A model generated the notes under the pieces. It ran no database searches and was not told where the DNA came from. It saw nothing but the letters and a program-made list of their open reading frames with translations. Both the position numbers and the translations under genes were made by a program. From Lysobacteraceae bacterium (GTDB taxonomy: Bacteria > Pseudomonadota > Gammaproteobacteria > Xanthomonadales > Xanthomonadaceae), in contig JAISFF010000032.1 of NCBI GenBank assembly GCA_031263725.1, positions 1-64,000 of the forward strand: a stretch of DNA of 64,000 nt, given 5' to 3'. Shown here piece after piece: positions 35,829 through 45,485 of this stretch; the stretch's first letter is position 1; every line of letters begins with the position of its first letter.

Positions 35829-38672
35829 TTACTTGCTGCCGCCGAAGTTGTAACGGATCTCGGCGTAGATCGCACGGCCGTACGGGTTGTAGAGCATGCT
35901 GTTGAACGGCTCGGTTTCATTGCCCGGGAAGTTGTGGGCCTGGCTGTCCGGCATCTTGTTGAGGACGTTGTTGACCAGCAACGACAGTTGCAGGTTGTCC
36001 AGAGCGCGGTAGTTGAAGCTCAGGTTGTACGTGGTGTACGGGCCCCACTTGCTGCCGCGGACGCCGTGGTCGTTGATGACCCCGTAGCCGTTGTAGTAGG
36101 CGACATAATTCGGCGTGCTGCCGATGTAGTTGGCATACGCCGTGGTCGTGAAGCGGTCGATCGCCCAAGCCACCGACAGGTCCGCACGGGTCTTGGCGTA
36201 GGCATCGTAGACCCACATGTTGTACGGATCGCGCAGCAGGTCGATTTCCGCCAGATCTTCTTCCGGAAGGACCGTGTGCTTCAGTTTGTTGGTGTAGTTG
36301 CCGTTGAACGCCAAGCTGCCGAAGCGGCCGATATCCCAGACGTAGTTGACGCTGGCGGTGATCGCTTCCAGCCTTTGCTGGGCGATGTTCATCTTCGGCG
36401 TGTACAGGCGGTCCACGTTGCCGGCGGCGTCACGGGTGACCCATGCCAAGGCGTTGCCGCAGCTGACCGGCGTATAGTTGGCTAGGCCATTGCGGCAGTT
36501 GTACTCGGCCAGCATCAGCGAATTGGTGCTCAACTGCTTGACTTCGTCCTCGATCTTCCAACTGTAATAGTCCAGCGACACCGACAGGTTGGGCAGCGGC
36601 GCCCAAACCACGCCCAGGTTCCAGACGTCGGCGGTGATCGGCTCCAGATCGCTGTTGCCGGATTGCTGGCCGAACGCAGTGACTCGGCAGCGGGTGCCGG
36701 TATTGCCTGGTGTATAACCGGCCTGGCCACATTGGTAGTAGTCGGTGACGCCGGTGTAGTAGCCGCTCAGGCCCTGGTAGACATCGGATAGCGACGGCGC
36801 GCGGAACGCGGTGCCGTACTTGCCGCGGAACAGCAGGCTCTCGATCGGACGGAACTCGACGCCCAGGCTGTAGGTGGGCTTGTCGATGGTGCTGCCGTCG
36901 ACGCGGAAGGCATCGTAACGCGCGGAAGCGGTGACTGTCAGCTGGTCCAGGAACGGCATGCGCAGCTCGGCAGTGGCCGCGTAGCGGCTGCGATGGCCCG
37001 CGCCGCTGACCGCGGTGGTGCCCCACACTTCGGATTCCAGCGTGACCGGATCCTCGACCAGCCGGCGATCCGGGCTGTAGTCCCAGCCCTGGCTGCCGCC
37101 TTCCAGCACGAACGCGACGCCGGCGTCGCCGCCCGGCAGCGAGAACAGGCTGCCGTTGGTCAACTGACCGCGCAGCATGTTGTCCCAGGTCTTGCTCTCG
37201 GTGGTGGTGAAGCCGCTGAATTTGGCGAACTCCTCCGGCGTGATGCCCGTGTAGAACGCCGCATAGTCCGGGGCGAACACCGGATATTCGCCGTACACCG
37301 GATCCAGGCCCAGCTCCGGACCCAGCACGTTGTTCACGAAGTAATCGTCGACCGCGCTGGCCCAGCGCGCCCAGCCGCGCTCGGTGAGTTTGTACTCGGT
37401 ACGGGTGAAGCTGACGTCATAATCCCAGTTGGCGCCGAAGCTGCCCTTGCCGCCGATGGCCACCATGTACGACTTGTTGCGGTCGGTGTTCATGATGTCG
37501 CGGTAGCCGTTGCCGCCGATGTCTTCTGGCGCGAAGGCGCGCTGCAGGTTGAGGAACTGGCCCAGGTTCTGGTCGTAGAACGCGCCGTACTTGGCGCTGG
37601 TGCCCCACCATGTGTAGCTGGAACCGGTGGCGTACTTGACCGACTCGTTGCTATACAGCAAGTCGCCATACAACTGGAAGTTGTCGCTGACGTCGAAGGT
37701 CGCGTGCGTATAGAGCTGGCCGCTGTCCTTCTTGTTCAGGATGGTGCGGTAACCCGCTGATTTCAGCGATCCGCAATACGCGGCGTTGTATTCCGTACGC
37801 GAATACATGCTGGTGGTACCGTCGAACTGGTCAGCGACATTGGCGCAGTTGTTCGGATCCAGGAACACGTAGTAGTCCGGGTTGGTGGAACTCAGCGTTG
37901 GGTCGTAGACCAGAAAATTGCGGCTGGCGACCGGATCGGTGTAACCATGCACGTTGGCCGTCCTGGTCAGGCTGCGCTGATAGCCCCAGATCGGGTTGCG
38001 CGATTCCCACTGCGCGTTGACCAGGACGTTCAGGCGGTCGTCGAAGCCGCTGAAGCCGTGGGCGATGCTGAGACGGATGCTGTTGCCGCCGCCTTCGGTG
38101 TAGGTGCCGCCGCGCACGGCGATGCTGCCGCCATCCATGCGGTCCTTCAGGATGATGTTGATGACGCCGGCGATCGCGTCGGAGCCGTACAGCGACGACT
38201 GGCCGCCCGGCAGGATTTCGATGCGTTCGACGATGTCGATCGGGATGCCGCTGATGTTGTTGAACGTATCGCTGCCGTTGTACAGCGCGGGATAGTTCGC
38301 CATCGGGCGGCCGTTGATCAGGTACTTGGTGTAACCCGGATCCAGGCCGAACATGCCGGAGGCTTCGGCGCCCTGGGTGAAGGAGGCGGAAGTCTGGCCG
38401 CCCTGCAGGCCGCCGGTGGTCATCGTGGACTGCTGCAGCACATCGGCGACGCTGGTGAAGCCGCGCATCTGGATGTCTTCGGCCGAGATCACCATCACCG
38501 GCTTGAAGTTTTCGATCTGGGTCTGCGGGATCAGCGAACCAGTGACCACAACCCGGTCGAGGTCGGTCGTGTTTTCTTGCGCGAGAGCGACACCGGCGGC
38601 TGGAACGATCAGGATCGCAAGCAGCGCCGTGCTCAGGCGGCTAAACTTAGGGACTGAGTTTCTTGCTGACAT
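35829..38672 (-). CDS. TonB-dependent outer-membrane receptor
   Basis: 947 residues. The signal peptide (about 1-31) ends ...GVALA before QENTTD. A TonB-box-like segment DLDRVVVTGS (about 38-47) precedes the plug domain (about 55-175, with ISGIPIDIVERIEILPGGQSS and GVINIILKDRMDG). A 22-strand-type barrel follows and ends in aromatic IRYNFGGSK. It contains insertions rich in Tyr/Asn. This is the large carbohydrate/peptide receptor class that is expanded in Xanthomonadaceae; the ligand is not predictable here. No sugar-use genes lie beside it. It is divergent from mrp. Confidence 0.93.
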   Translation of the reverse strand: MSARNSVPKFSRLSTALLAILIVPAAGVALAQENTTDLDRVVVTGSLIPQTQIENFKPVMVISAEDIQMRGFTSVADVLQQSTMTTGGLQGGQTSASFTQGAEASGMFGLDPGYTKYLINGRPMANYPALYNGSDTFNNISGIPIDIVERIEILPGGQSSLYGSDAIAGVINIILKDRMDGGSIAVRGGTYTEGGGNSIRLSIAHGFSGFDDRLNVLVNAQWESRNPIWGYQRSLTRTANVHGYTDPVASRNFLVYDPTLSSTNPDYYVFLDPNNCANVADQFDGTTSMYSRTEYNAAYCGSLKSAGYRTILNKKDSGQLYTHATFDVSDNFQLYGDLLYSNESVKYATGSSYTWWGTSAKYGAFYDQNLGQFLNLQRAFAPEDIGGNGYRDIMNTDRNKSYMVAIGGKGSFGANWDYDVSFTRTEYKLTERGWARWASAVDDYFVNNVLGPELGLDPVYGEYPVFAPDYAAFYTGITPEEFAKFSGFTTTESKTWDNMLRGQLTNGSLFSLPGGDAGVAFVLEGGSQGWDYSPDRRLVEDPVTLESEVWGTTAVSGAGHRSRYAATAELRMPFLDQLTVTASARYDAFRVDGSTIDKPTYSLGVEFRPIESLLFRGKYGTAFRAPSLSDVYQGLSGYYTGVTDYYQCGQAGYTPGNTGTRCRVTAFGQQSGNSDLEPITADVWNLGVVWAPLPNLSVSLDYYSWKIEDEVKQLSTNSLMLAEYNCRNGLANYTPVSCGNALAWVTRDAAGNVDRLYTPKMNIAQQRLEAITASVNYVWDIGRFGSLAFNGNYTNKLKHTVLPEEDLAEIDLLRDPYNMWVYDAYAKTRADLSVAWAIDRFTTTAYANYIGSTPNYVAYYNGYGVINDHGVRGSKWGPYTTYNLSFNYRALDNLQLSLLVNNVLNKMPDSQAHNFPGNETEPFNSMLYNPYGRAIYAEIRYNFGGSK

Positions 38673-38865
38673 GGTTGGTCTCTATAAAAGAAAAGGTATT
38701 GGAAGACGTTTGGAATGTGCGGTTCCGCCGAAGCGGATCGCGGTGGAATAGCCAGAACGGACTGACTGTGTTCGTGGAAATTAACATAGCTTTAATATGA
38801 AAAACACCCTCTCATCAAATATTCACCCAAAAAACAGCGGGTTATGACGATCAAGCGAGACAGTT

Positions 38866-39951
38866 ATGGCGAATTACGCTCCAGTTGATTCAAATTCCAG
38901 ATGGTCTTGGTTGAATTCGATTGAAAATCCGGAAAGTGGGGTGAGCCTGTCTTCACCCAGGGCACGGTGGGAAACGGCAACCGGGGAGGGGACGGTTCGG
39001 CTCAGATTGGTGGTGGCCTACCCGGCGGATGGCCTGCGTGAAAGGTTATTGCCGGTGCTGGCATCACGACTGGCCGACTCGGGAGAAAGACTGGGCGCGC
39101 TGGAGATACGCCAGACCATCGCCGCGCATGTGACGCAGCCGGGGCCGGCGCAGATTCCCGGAGTCAAGAACGTCATCGTGGTCGGTTCCGGCAAGGGCGG
39201 AGTAGGCAAATCCACCACCACGGTCAATCTCGCGCTCGCACTGCGGCAAAAGGGCGCACGGGTCGGAATCCTCGACGCCGATGTCTATGGTCCCAGCATT
39301 CCGGCCATGCTCGGACTGTCCGGGCGTCCGCACAGCCCGGACGGAAAGTCGATCGAACCGATGCGCGCTTTCGGCGTCGAGGCGATGTCGATCGGTCTGC
39401 TGGTCGAGGCCGACGCCCCGATGATCTGGCGTGGTCCCATGGCGACATCCGCGCTGATGCAGTTGCTCAACGAGACGCGCTGGGGCGAGCTGGACTATCT
39501 GTTGCTGGACCTGCCGCCGGGAACCGGCGACATCCAGCTGACTCTCGCGCAGAAGATTCCGGTGGCCGGGGCGGTCATCGTCACCACGCCGCAGGATATC
39601 GCCACTCTGGATGCGAGAAAGGCGTTGAAGATGTTCGAAAAGGTGCAGGTCCCGGTGCTGGGCATCGTCGAGAACATGGCGGTCCACGTCTGTTCCAGCT
39701 GCGGTCATGCCGAACATCTGTTCGGCGAGGGCGGCGCGCAGGCGATGGCGGAACAGTACGGCGTACCACTGCTCGGTTCGTTACCGCTGGACATCGGCAT
39801 CCGTCGGCAGGGCGATGCGGGTCGGCCGGTGGTGGTGGCGATGCCGGATTCCGCGGCGGCGGCGGCATACCGCAAGACGGCCATGATGCTGGGCGTGGCG
39901 CTCGCCGAGCGGCCCAGGGCGCTGACAGCCATATCTTCCTCGCTGCTTTGA
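38866..39951 (+). CDS. mrp: Fe-S cluster carrier ATPase Mrp/ApbC
   Basis: A 361-residue P-loop protein that carries and transfers Fe-S clusters. Deviant Walker A is GSGKGGVGKSTT (107-118), with DADVYGPSIPAMLG, LDLPPGTGDIQL and VTTPQDIATLDARKAL. The cluster-binding CxxC is in HVCSSCGH (near residue 275). The N-terminal region (about 1-95) is short for the usual MIP18-like domain, and its first 35 residues look unconserved and come from AT-richer DNA, so the true start may be later. In E. coli mrp lies next to metG; here a receptor and a DUF2147 gene separate them. Confidence 0.93.
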   Translation: MANYAPVDSNSRWSWLNSIENPESGVSLSSPRARWETATGEGTVRLRLVVAYPADGLRERLLPVLASRLADSGERLGALEIRQTIAAHVTQPGPAQIPGVKNVIVVGSGKGGVGKSTTTVNLALALRQKGARVGILDADVYGPSIPAMLGLSGRPHSPDGKSIEPMRAFGVEAMSIGLLVEADAPMIWRGPMATSALMQLLNETRWGELDYLLLDLPPGTGDIQLTLAQKIPVAGAVIVTTPQDIATLDARKALKMFEKVQVPVLGIVENMAVHVCSSCGHAEHLFGEGGAQAMAEQYGVPLLGSLPLDIGIRRQGDAGRPVVVAMPDSAAAAAYRKTAMMLGVALAERPRALTAISSSLL

Positions 39952-40119
39952 AGCCGTTAGAATCGCACCGGCGGATCGGCGCGAGGATGCCGGTTTCGTT
40001 CCCGGAACCGGGCGCCGCTGGCGCCGGCAAACCGTTGTCGCCATCTGGCGGCGATCGCTGTCACCCTTCCGTGCCGGCGGTCGATGCCACTTTCCTTCGC
40101 ATATCGTCAGGAATAACGC

Positions 40120-40686
40120 ATGAGCATCAAGAGTGATCGCTGGATTCGCCGCATGGCCGAGCAGACCCGCATGATCGAACCCTTCGAGTCCGCGCAGGTC
40201 AAGCAGGCCAATGGCGGACGCATCGTCAGTTACGGCACTTCCAGCTATGGCTACGATGTCCGCTGCTCGCGCGAGTTCAAGATCTTCACCAACATCAACT
40301 CCACCATCGTCGACCCGAAGAACTTCGACAGCGGCAGCTTCGTCGATGTGGAATCGGATGTCTGCATCATTCCGCCCAACAGTTTCGCTCTGGCGCGCAC
40401 GGTCGAGTTCTTTCGCATTCCGCGCAATGTGCTGGTGGTCTGTCTGGGCAAGAGCACCTATGCCCGCTGCGGCATCATCGTCAACGTGACCCCGCTGGAG
40501 CCGGAATGGGAAGGGCACGTCACGCTGGAGTTCAGCAACACCACGCCGCTGCCGGCCAAGATCTATGCGGGCGAAGGCGTGGCGCAGATGCTGTTCTTCG
40601 AATCGGACGAGGTCTGCGAGACCAGTTACAAGGATCGTAGCGGCAAATACCAGGGCCAGATCGGCGTGACCTTGCCCAAGACCTGA
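40120..40686 (+). CDS. dcd: dCTP deaminase
   Basis: A 188-residue homotrimeric enzyme converting dCTP to dUTP for thymidylate synthesis. It has [15 protein letters not shown] near the N-terminus, [36 protein letters not shown] containing the catalytic Glu and substrate-binding residues, and EGVAQMLFF. It ends with the flexible tail [13 protein letters not shown] that closes over the nucleotide. It follows mrp by 168 bases on the same strand. Confidence 0.97.
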   Translation: MSIKSDRWIRRMAEQTRMIEPFESAQVKQANGGRIVSYGTSSYGYDVRCSREFKIFTNINSTIVDPKNFDSGSFVDVESDVCIIPPNSFALARTVEFFRIPRNVLVVCLGKSTYARCGIIVNVTPLEPEWEGHVTLEFSNTTPLPAKIYAGEGVAQMLFFESDEVCETSYKDRSGKYQGQIGVTLPKT

Positions 40687-40730
40687 GTATCGCCACGGGG
40701 CGCGTCTGATGATGATGGATTCCAACCCCT

Positions 40731-40822
40731 AGGGCGTGTCATCAATTGAGCAGGATGACAGAGGCAATCCAGTAGATCGCGCCAAGGAAGTTGTCGGCAG
40801 TCTTGTCGTGGCGGGTGGCAAT
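40731..40822 (-). mobile_element. 3' remnant of an IS5-type insertion sequence
   Basis: On the minus strand the last 26 codons of an IS5-like transposase are visible (ATRHDKTADNFLGAIYWIAS and VILLN, then stop at 40742). The terminal GGGCGTGTCATCAATTGA starts at about 40731, just after CCCCTA. Everything upstream in the transposase is gone. The remnant abuts a decapitated RDD gene, which suggests the element caused that truncation by an adjacent deletion. Confidence 0.7.
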
Positions 40823-40828
40823 TTGCGC

Positions 40829-41023
40829 ATATGGATCGTGGACATGGCCGGGAAAATGTCCACCCCCATGGATCTGCTCCTCAAACGGTATCTGCTGGCC
40901 TATGCGGTCATGAGGCTGCCGGTCGTCGGATGGATCGCGTTCCTGGCCTATGCCCTGTGCATTTTCCGGCGCGACCGGCGCTGCCTGCACGATCTGATCG
41001 CCGGAATCCGCGTCGTGCGGTGA
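40829..41023 (+). pseudogene. C-terminal fragment of an RDD-family membrane protein
   Basis: About 65 residues remain. One transmembrane helix (AYAVMRLPVVGWIAFLAYAL) is followed by RRDRRCLHDLIAGIRVVR, the hallmark C-terminus of RDD proteins (normally LHDLIAGTRVV). The first helices with the Arg-Asp-Asp residues are missing. The open frame continues upstream only through the insertion-sequence remnant, so this is a truncated gene. Confidence 0.75.
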
Positions 41024-41027
41024 CCGG

Positions 41028-41195
41028 TCACTTCCCGCGACCGAACAGCATGCCGGCGCCGACCGCGATCAGGATCGCCGGCCACCAGGTGCTGACCAGC
41101 TTGCTCAGACTCACCGTGGTCCAGCCCAGGTTGTTGGCCAGCAGTATCGCGCCGACCAGGATCAGGACCACCGCGAGGATGTAGTTGGATTTCAT
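41028..41195 (-). CDS. Small LiaF/LiaI-like transmembrane protein
   Basis: 55 residues, starting MKSNYILAVVLILVGAILLA. Two transmembrane segments (about 5-22 and 38-52) flank NNLGWTTVSLSKLVSTWWP, the pattern of LiaI/LiaF-like TM regions (DUF5668), and it ends FGRGK. The G-x2-LL-x-NNLGW and W-PA-IL-A-GA signatures make the assignment good despite the small size. Role unknown, possibly envelope-stress related. It converges with the RDD fragment. Confidence 0.75.
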   Translation of the reverse strand: MKSNYILAVVLILVGAILLANNLGWTTVSLSKLVSTWWPAILIAVGAGMLFGRGK

Positions 41196-41348
41196 TGGAA
41201 TGTCCGGCAAGGAGGCGGCCCATCCTATACGTTGCCGTAGGCATTGGATACCGGCAGTTAGGTATTGACATCCGGAGTATCGCCGGCCTAATTTCGAAGG
41301 TCCAAGGGGTTCGCGTGATGCATGCATGGGCAACGGAGGGATCGGATC

Positions 41349-42059
41349 GTGAGATTTTTTGCCGCACTGCTGCTGTTCGGTTTTTGCTTTCCATGTTGGG
41401 CGGGGTCCGCGCCATCGGTGACCCGGAACGGGGCCGCGACGGAACAGGCATTCAAACAGACGTTGCAAAAGCTGATTCGCGCCTTCAATGCCAAGGACAG
41501 CGCCGCGATCAACCGGCTGGTGCATCCACAGATCGGTATCTATGTGCTTTACCGAACCGGCATCCCGCCGATTTCGGTGAGGGTGGACCGCCTCTGTCTG
41601 CAAGAGCGGGAAAGCGATTGCGAAATGAATTTTCTGATGGGCGGTGACATTCCCGATTTCGTTTCCATGCAATGGCAGAACCAGCAGCTCGATACCGATC
41701 CTGTGTCCCGTTCGGGACGTATTACCGAGGATGATCTGTGCGATATGGACAGCATGGAGCCGGGCTTGTATATCGACACGCAGAAACCTGGAGCGATTCT
41801 GTCCGACAGGTGGCGCAAGGGGATCGAAATGTTGTACTCGCCTATGACCAAGGAATGGCAACAGGCGATGGCGTGGTTCGAGAGGGAGTCGGACGTAGTC
41901 GATCGCTTCGATGACAGCAGCCGTCATGTCACCCTCCTCTGGAGGGAGAACGGGGATGAACATTCCTGGACCGAAGCCTTCGTGTGTTATTTGAGCATGA
42001 TCGACGGCGTCTGGTATCTGACCGTGCTCGACTATGCTTCGCCGGATTGCAGCGCTTGA
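41349..42059 (+). CDS. Secreted protein of unknown function
   Basis: 236 residues from a GTG start at 41349, supported by GGAGGG nine bases upstream. The N-terminus MRFFAALLLFGFCFPCWAGS is a good Sec signal (cleavage after CWA). The first mature part (TEQAFKQTLQKLIRAFNAKDSAAINRLVHPQIGIYV) resembles the start of NTF2-like domains. The rest contains several Cys (LCLQERESDCE, DDLCDMDS, FVCYL, SPDCSA) that could form disulfides. I do not recognise the family. No partner gene is adjacent. Confidence 0.65.
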   Translation: MRFFAALLLFGFCFPCWAGSAPSVTRNGAATEQAFKQTLQKLIRAFNAKDSAAINRLVHPQIGIYVLYRTGIPPISVRVDRLCLQERESDCEMNFLMGGDIPDFVSMQWQNQQLDTDPVSRSGRITEDDLCDMDSMEPGLYIDTQKPGAILSDRWRKGIEMLYSPMTKEWQQAMAWFERESDVVDRFDDSSRHVTLLWRENGDEHSWTEAFVCYLSMIDGVWYLTVLDYASPDCSA

Positions 42060-42144
42060 CCGGTTGCCGAATCTGGCCGGAAACGCCGCTCCCCGGTTGA
42101 AGCAAACAGGACTGCCACGCGGCCGGGCGATGCGGAATGCCGGT

Positions 42145-42552
42145 CTATCGCAGGCGTTGTCGCCAGTATTCGGTGCGGGCGGACAACGCATCGGTTTCAT
42201 ACACTTGCGCCTTCCCATTGCCCCAGACAGGACCGGGCCAGGCCGGATCCCTCTCGTGGCGGCCGATCAGATGGATATGCAACTGCCGGACGATATTGCC
42301 CAACGCGCCGAGATTGAGTTTCCGCACTCCGGGCTCGTTCCGCAGCAATGCCGAAACGCGGTTGATCTCAGCCAGCAGCAATCGCTGCTGGCCGCCGTCC
42401 AGATCGATCCATTCGACGGCATCGGCGACGCGGGGTACCAGCAACAGCCAGGGAAAGCGCCGGTCGTTCATCAGCCGCACCTGCGACAGTGGTCCATCGG
42501 CGATGAAGACGCTGTCGGCCTGCAGGCGCGGGTCGGGTGCGAACGCGCTCAT
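42145..42552 (-). CDS. HIT-like nucleotide-binding protein
   Basis: A 135-residue HIT-superfamily protein. The active motif is QLHIHLIGRHERD (His92, His94, His99). The third histidine of the classical H-x-H-x-H triad is replaced by Ile96, as in a known bacterial subgroup, so the enzymatic activity is uncertain. The rest (FPWLLLVPRVADAVEWIDLDG...LLLAEINRVSALLR) fits the HIT fold. Its ATG overlaps the stop of the upstream dienelactone hydrolase gene by 4 bases, so the two are coexpressed. Confidence 0.85.
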   Translation of the reverse strand: MSAFAPDPRLQADSVFIADGPLSQVRLMNDRRFPWLLLVPRVADAVEWIDLDGGQQRLLLAEINRVSALLRNEPGVRKLNLGALGNIVRQLHIHLIGRHERDPAWPGPVWGNGKAQVYETDALSARTEYWRQRLR

Positions 42553-43211
42553 CCGATATGCTCGGCGAAAAATGCCAGGGTGCGTTGCAAAGCCAATGTG
42601 GCGCTATCCGCGTCATAGGCCTTGGGATCGACATCGCGATTGAACGCATGTCCGGCCGGATAGGCATAGGTCTGCATCTGCGGCAGTTTTTGCCGATGCT
42701 GCCGCACCGCCTCCATCGGGATCGATGTGTCCTTTTCGCCGAAATGGAACATCACCGGCGCTTGCGGCGGCTCGTCCAGGAAAGCGGCATTGCGCGCGCC
42801 GTAATAGCTGACCGACGGCAGACCGAGCCGTGCCGCCGCCAGCAAGGCGACGGTGCCGCCCCAGCAGTAGCCGACGGTGCCGACCTTGCCGAAAGCCTCC
42901 AGACGATCGCGCGCCGCGGCCACGATCCGCAGCGCGGCATCGAACCCGAGCTTGCCGATCAATTCGCGGCCCTCGGCGAATCCGGCCTCGCCATAGCCCA
43001 GTTCCACATTCTTGCGCACCGGATCGAAAAAGGCCGGAGCGAGCGCCGCGTATCCCGCGGCGGCATAACCATCGGCCACGGCGCGGATATGCCCGTTGAC
43101 GCCGAATATCTCCTGGATCACGACCAGACCGCCGCGCGGCTTGGTGGCGGGGGTGGCTTCCCAGGCGGAGACGGGGCCTTGCGGCGTATCGAGGGTGATC
43201 CAATGGGACAT
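42549..43211 (-). CDS. Dienelactone hydrolase family protein
   Basis: A 220-residue alpha/beta hydrolase. The nucleophile is Cys116 in VGYCWGGTVALLA, Glu34 is in VIQEIFGVNGH, the triad Asp lies in HFGEKDTSIP, and His in YPAGHAFNRD. This is the carboxymethylenebutenolidase-like set. Such enzymes open lactones in chlorocatechol degradation, but no catabolic genes are nearby, so the true substrate is unknown. ATG 43211 chosen by alignment with the family start. It is translationally coupled to the HIT gene and divergent from rimO. Confidence 0.9.
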   Translation of the reverse strand: MSHWITLDTPQGPVSAWEATPATKPRGGLVVIQEIFGVNGHIRAVADGYAAAGYAALAPAFFDPVRKNVELGYGEAGFAEGRELIGKLGFDAALRIVAAARDRLEAFGKVGTVGYCWGGTVALLAAARLGLPSVSYYGARNAAFLDEPPQAPVMFHFGEKDTSIPMEAVRQHRQKLPQMQTYAYPAGHAFNRDVDPKAYDADSATLALQRTLAFFAEHIG

Positions 43212-43376
43212 GCGGTCATTCCTGATGGGTGACGGCGCATTATCTGCCGTTGCCGGCAAGGAAGGGTTAACTGCTTCGCGTGCTGGCCTGCGGGCGAGGT
43301 GGGCGAGGATCACAACGGTATAATCGCCGGCACTGCGCAGTCGCGCCTTTTCCCGCGTTTCCGAGTCGCCTTCTTC

Positions 43377-44705
43377 ATGTCTCCATCGAACCCCAAAGTC
43401 GGTTTCGTCAGCCTTGGTTGCCCCAAGGCCCTGGTCGATTCCGAACGGATCCTCACCCAGTTGAAAGTCGAGGGCTACGACATCGTGCCGCGCTATGACG
43501 ATGCCGATGTGGTGGTGGTCAATACCTGCGGTTTCATCGACTCGGCGGTGGCCGAATCATTGGACGCAATCGGCGAGGCGCTGGCGGAGAACGGCAAGGT
43601 CATCGTGACCGGATGCCTGGGCAAGCGGCCGGAGCAGATCCGCGGCGCCTATCCCGGCGTACTGGCGATCAGCGGGCCGCAGGATTATCAGAGCGTGATG
43701 CAGGCGGTGCATGAAGCGGCGCCGCCGCAGCACGATCCGTTCCTGGATCTGGTCCCGGACTACGGATTGAAGCTGACGCCCAGGCATTACGCCTATCTGA
43801 AGATATCCGAGGGCTGCAATCACCGTTGCAGCTTCTGCATCATTCCTTCGATGCGCGGCGATCTGGTGTCACGACCGGTCGACGAAGTGCTGCGCGAGGC
43901 CGAGCGGCTGGTGAAGGGCGGAGTGAAGGAGCTGCTGGTCGTTTCCCAGGACACCTCGGCCTATGGCGTGGATCTGCAATACGCCGAACGCGAATGGCAT
44001 GGGAAAAGCCATGCCACGCGAATGAAAGCCCTGTGCGAGGGACTGGCCGAGCTGGATGTCTGGGTGCGTCTGCATTACGTGTATCCGTACCCGCACGTGG
44101 ATGAAATCATTCCGCTGATGGCCGAAGGCAAGCTGCTGCCGTATCTGGATATCCCGTTCCAGCATGCCAGTCCGCGCGTTCTCAGGCTGATGAAGCGGCC
44201 GGGAGCGGTCGACAAGACGCTGGAACGCATCCAGCGTTGGCGCGATATCTGTCCGGAGATCACGCTCCGCTCCACTTTCATCGTCGGCTTCCCGGGCGAG
44301 ACCGAAGCGGAGTTCGAGGAACTGCTGGATTTCCTCGACCAGGCGCAACTGGATCGCGTCGGCGCGTTCGCTTATTCGCCGGTCGAAGGCGCGGCGGCCA
44401 ACGCCTTGCCGGACGCGGTGCCCGAGGCGATCAAACAGGAACGCCTGGAACGTTTCATGGCGCGGCAGGCGGAAATTTCCGGGGCCAAACTCGCCGACAA
44501 GGTGGGGACGGTGCAGCGCTGTCTGGTCGATCTGATCGACGGTGAGCTGGCGATCGCGCGCTCCATGGCCGATGCGCCGGAAATCGATGGTATGGTGCAG
44601 ATCCAGAACGGGTTCGAAGCCCGGCTCAAGCCGGGAGAGTTCGTCGACGTGACGATCATGGGCAGCGACGAATATGATTTGTATGGAGAGGTGGAAGAGG
44701 ATTAG
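43377..44705 (+). CDS. rimO: Ribosomal protein S12 methylthiotransferase RimO
   Basis: A 442-residue radical-SAM enzyme adding a methylthio group to an Asp of ribosomal protein S12. The N-terminal UPF0004 domain carries Cys15, Cys51 and Cys80. The radical-SAM cluster is [11 protein letters not shown] (Cys147, 151, 154). A TRAM domain lies at the C-terminus (about 375-440). RimO rather than MiaB is indicated by [19 protein letters not shown] and [20 protein letters not shown] 43377 gives [21 protein letters not shown], the usual start. Confidence 0.95.
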   Translation: MSPSNPKVGFVSLGCPKALVDSERILTQLKVEGYDIVPRYDDADVVVVNTCGFIDSAVAESLDAIGEALAENGKVIVTGCLGKRPEQIRGAYPGVLAISGPQDYQSVMQAVHEAAPPQHDPFLDLVPDYGLKLTPRHYAYLKISEGCNHRCSFCIIPSMRGDLVSRPVDEVLREAERLVKGGVKELLVVSQDTSAYGVDLQYAEREWHGKSHATRMKALCEGLAELDVWVRLHYVYPYPHVDEIIPLMAEGKLLPYLDIPFQHASPRVLRLMKRPGAVDKTLERIQRWRDICPEITLRSTFIVGFPGETEAEFEELLDFLDQAQLDRVGAFAYSPVEGAAANALPDAVPEAIKQERLERFMARQAEISGAKLADKVGTVQRCLVDLIDGELAIARSMADAPEIDGMVQIQNGFEARLKPGEFVDVTIMGSDEYDLYGEVEED

Positions 44706-44840
44706 GCTGCATTGGCGGAGCGGTGGGCGTCGGCTGAATCACGCCGCTCGTTGCCGCCGGAAAATCGATGCCCGCCGTGGTGATTTTCAGTGGTGATTTT
44801 CATCGGAATCGAAATCCAGCGATAAGAAGGGGAGGGAATT

Positions 44841-45356
44841 ATGCGTGGCTTGATGATGTCCTGGCTGGGGCTGGGATTGAGTGGCCTGTTGGTTTCGGCA
44901 CAGGCGCGGGAACCCGTGCCGGATCGATTGAGCGGTACCTACCGCGTCGTCGGCCTGGAGGCTTTCTGGGATGGAAATGGCGCACCCGAGAGGCTGCCGG
45001 AGGACCATGCGCAGATGCTGGCGGCTCTGAAGGCTTGCCGGGTTCATGTGGCGGCGGCTGACGAGGAAAGCTGGCGCTACCGGATGGAATGCGATGAGGC
45101 GGGCGGGAACGATGTCGTTCATGATGTCGGCCTGGAGCGCTGGCAAGGGATGAGCGCGGCCGAGGTATTCGCGGAAGTCGCCCTCGGTCCGGGAGATCAA
45201 TGCGGCGTGGGCTTCCTGGTTTTCTGTGCCGCCGAACCCGGCAAGCCGGTCTTCGACGCGGGACGGAACATGCAGATAGGCCTGGTTCCTTCGAATGGCT
45301 ATTTCGTCGTCAATCCGAACAGTGGAATCGTCGAGTTGCGGCGGACCGGACGTTGA
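44841..45356 (+). CDS. Secreted protein of unknown function, paralogue A
   Basis: 171 residues with signal peptide MRGLMMSWLGLGLSGLLVSAQA. The mature start LSGTYRVVGLEAFWDGNGAPERLPE matches that of the next gene ([21 protein letters not shown]), and both have a central DEA/EVFAEV-like segment, paired cysteines and a C-terminal strand. GGGGAGGGA precedes ATG 44841. No known family recognised. Paralogous tandem genes of this sort can be immunity proteins, but no toxin gene is adjacent. Confidence 0.65.
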   Translation: MRGLMMSWLGLGLSGLLVSAQAREPVPDRLSGTYRVVGLEAFWDGNGAPERLPEDHAQMLAALKACRVHVAAADEESWRYRMECDEAGGNDVVHDVGLERWQGMSAAEVFAEVALGPGDQCGVGFLVFCAAEPGKPVFDAGRNMQIGLVPSNGYFVVNPNSGIVELRRTGR

Positions 45357-45485
45357 TCGGCCCTGTGCACCGGTTGCATCCGCGTTCCTGTCGCGGATGC
45401 GAAGGGCGGCGCGGATTCGGGGCATGGTGCGCCTGCGGGGAAGTTTCGGTGATTGCTTGTCCGTCGATATGGGGTCGAGGATGAT

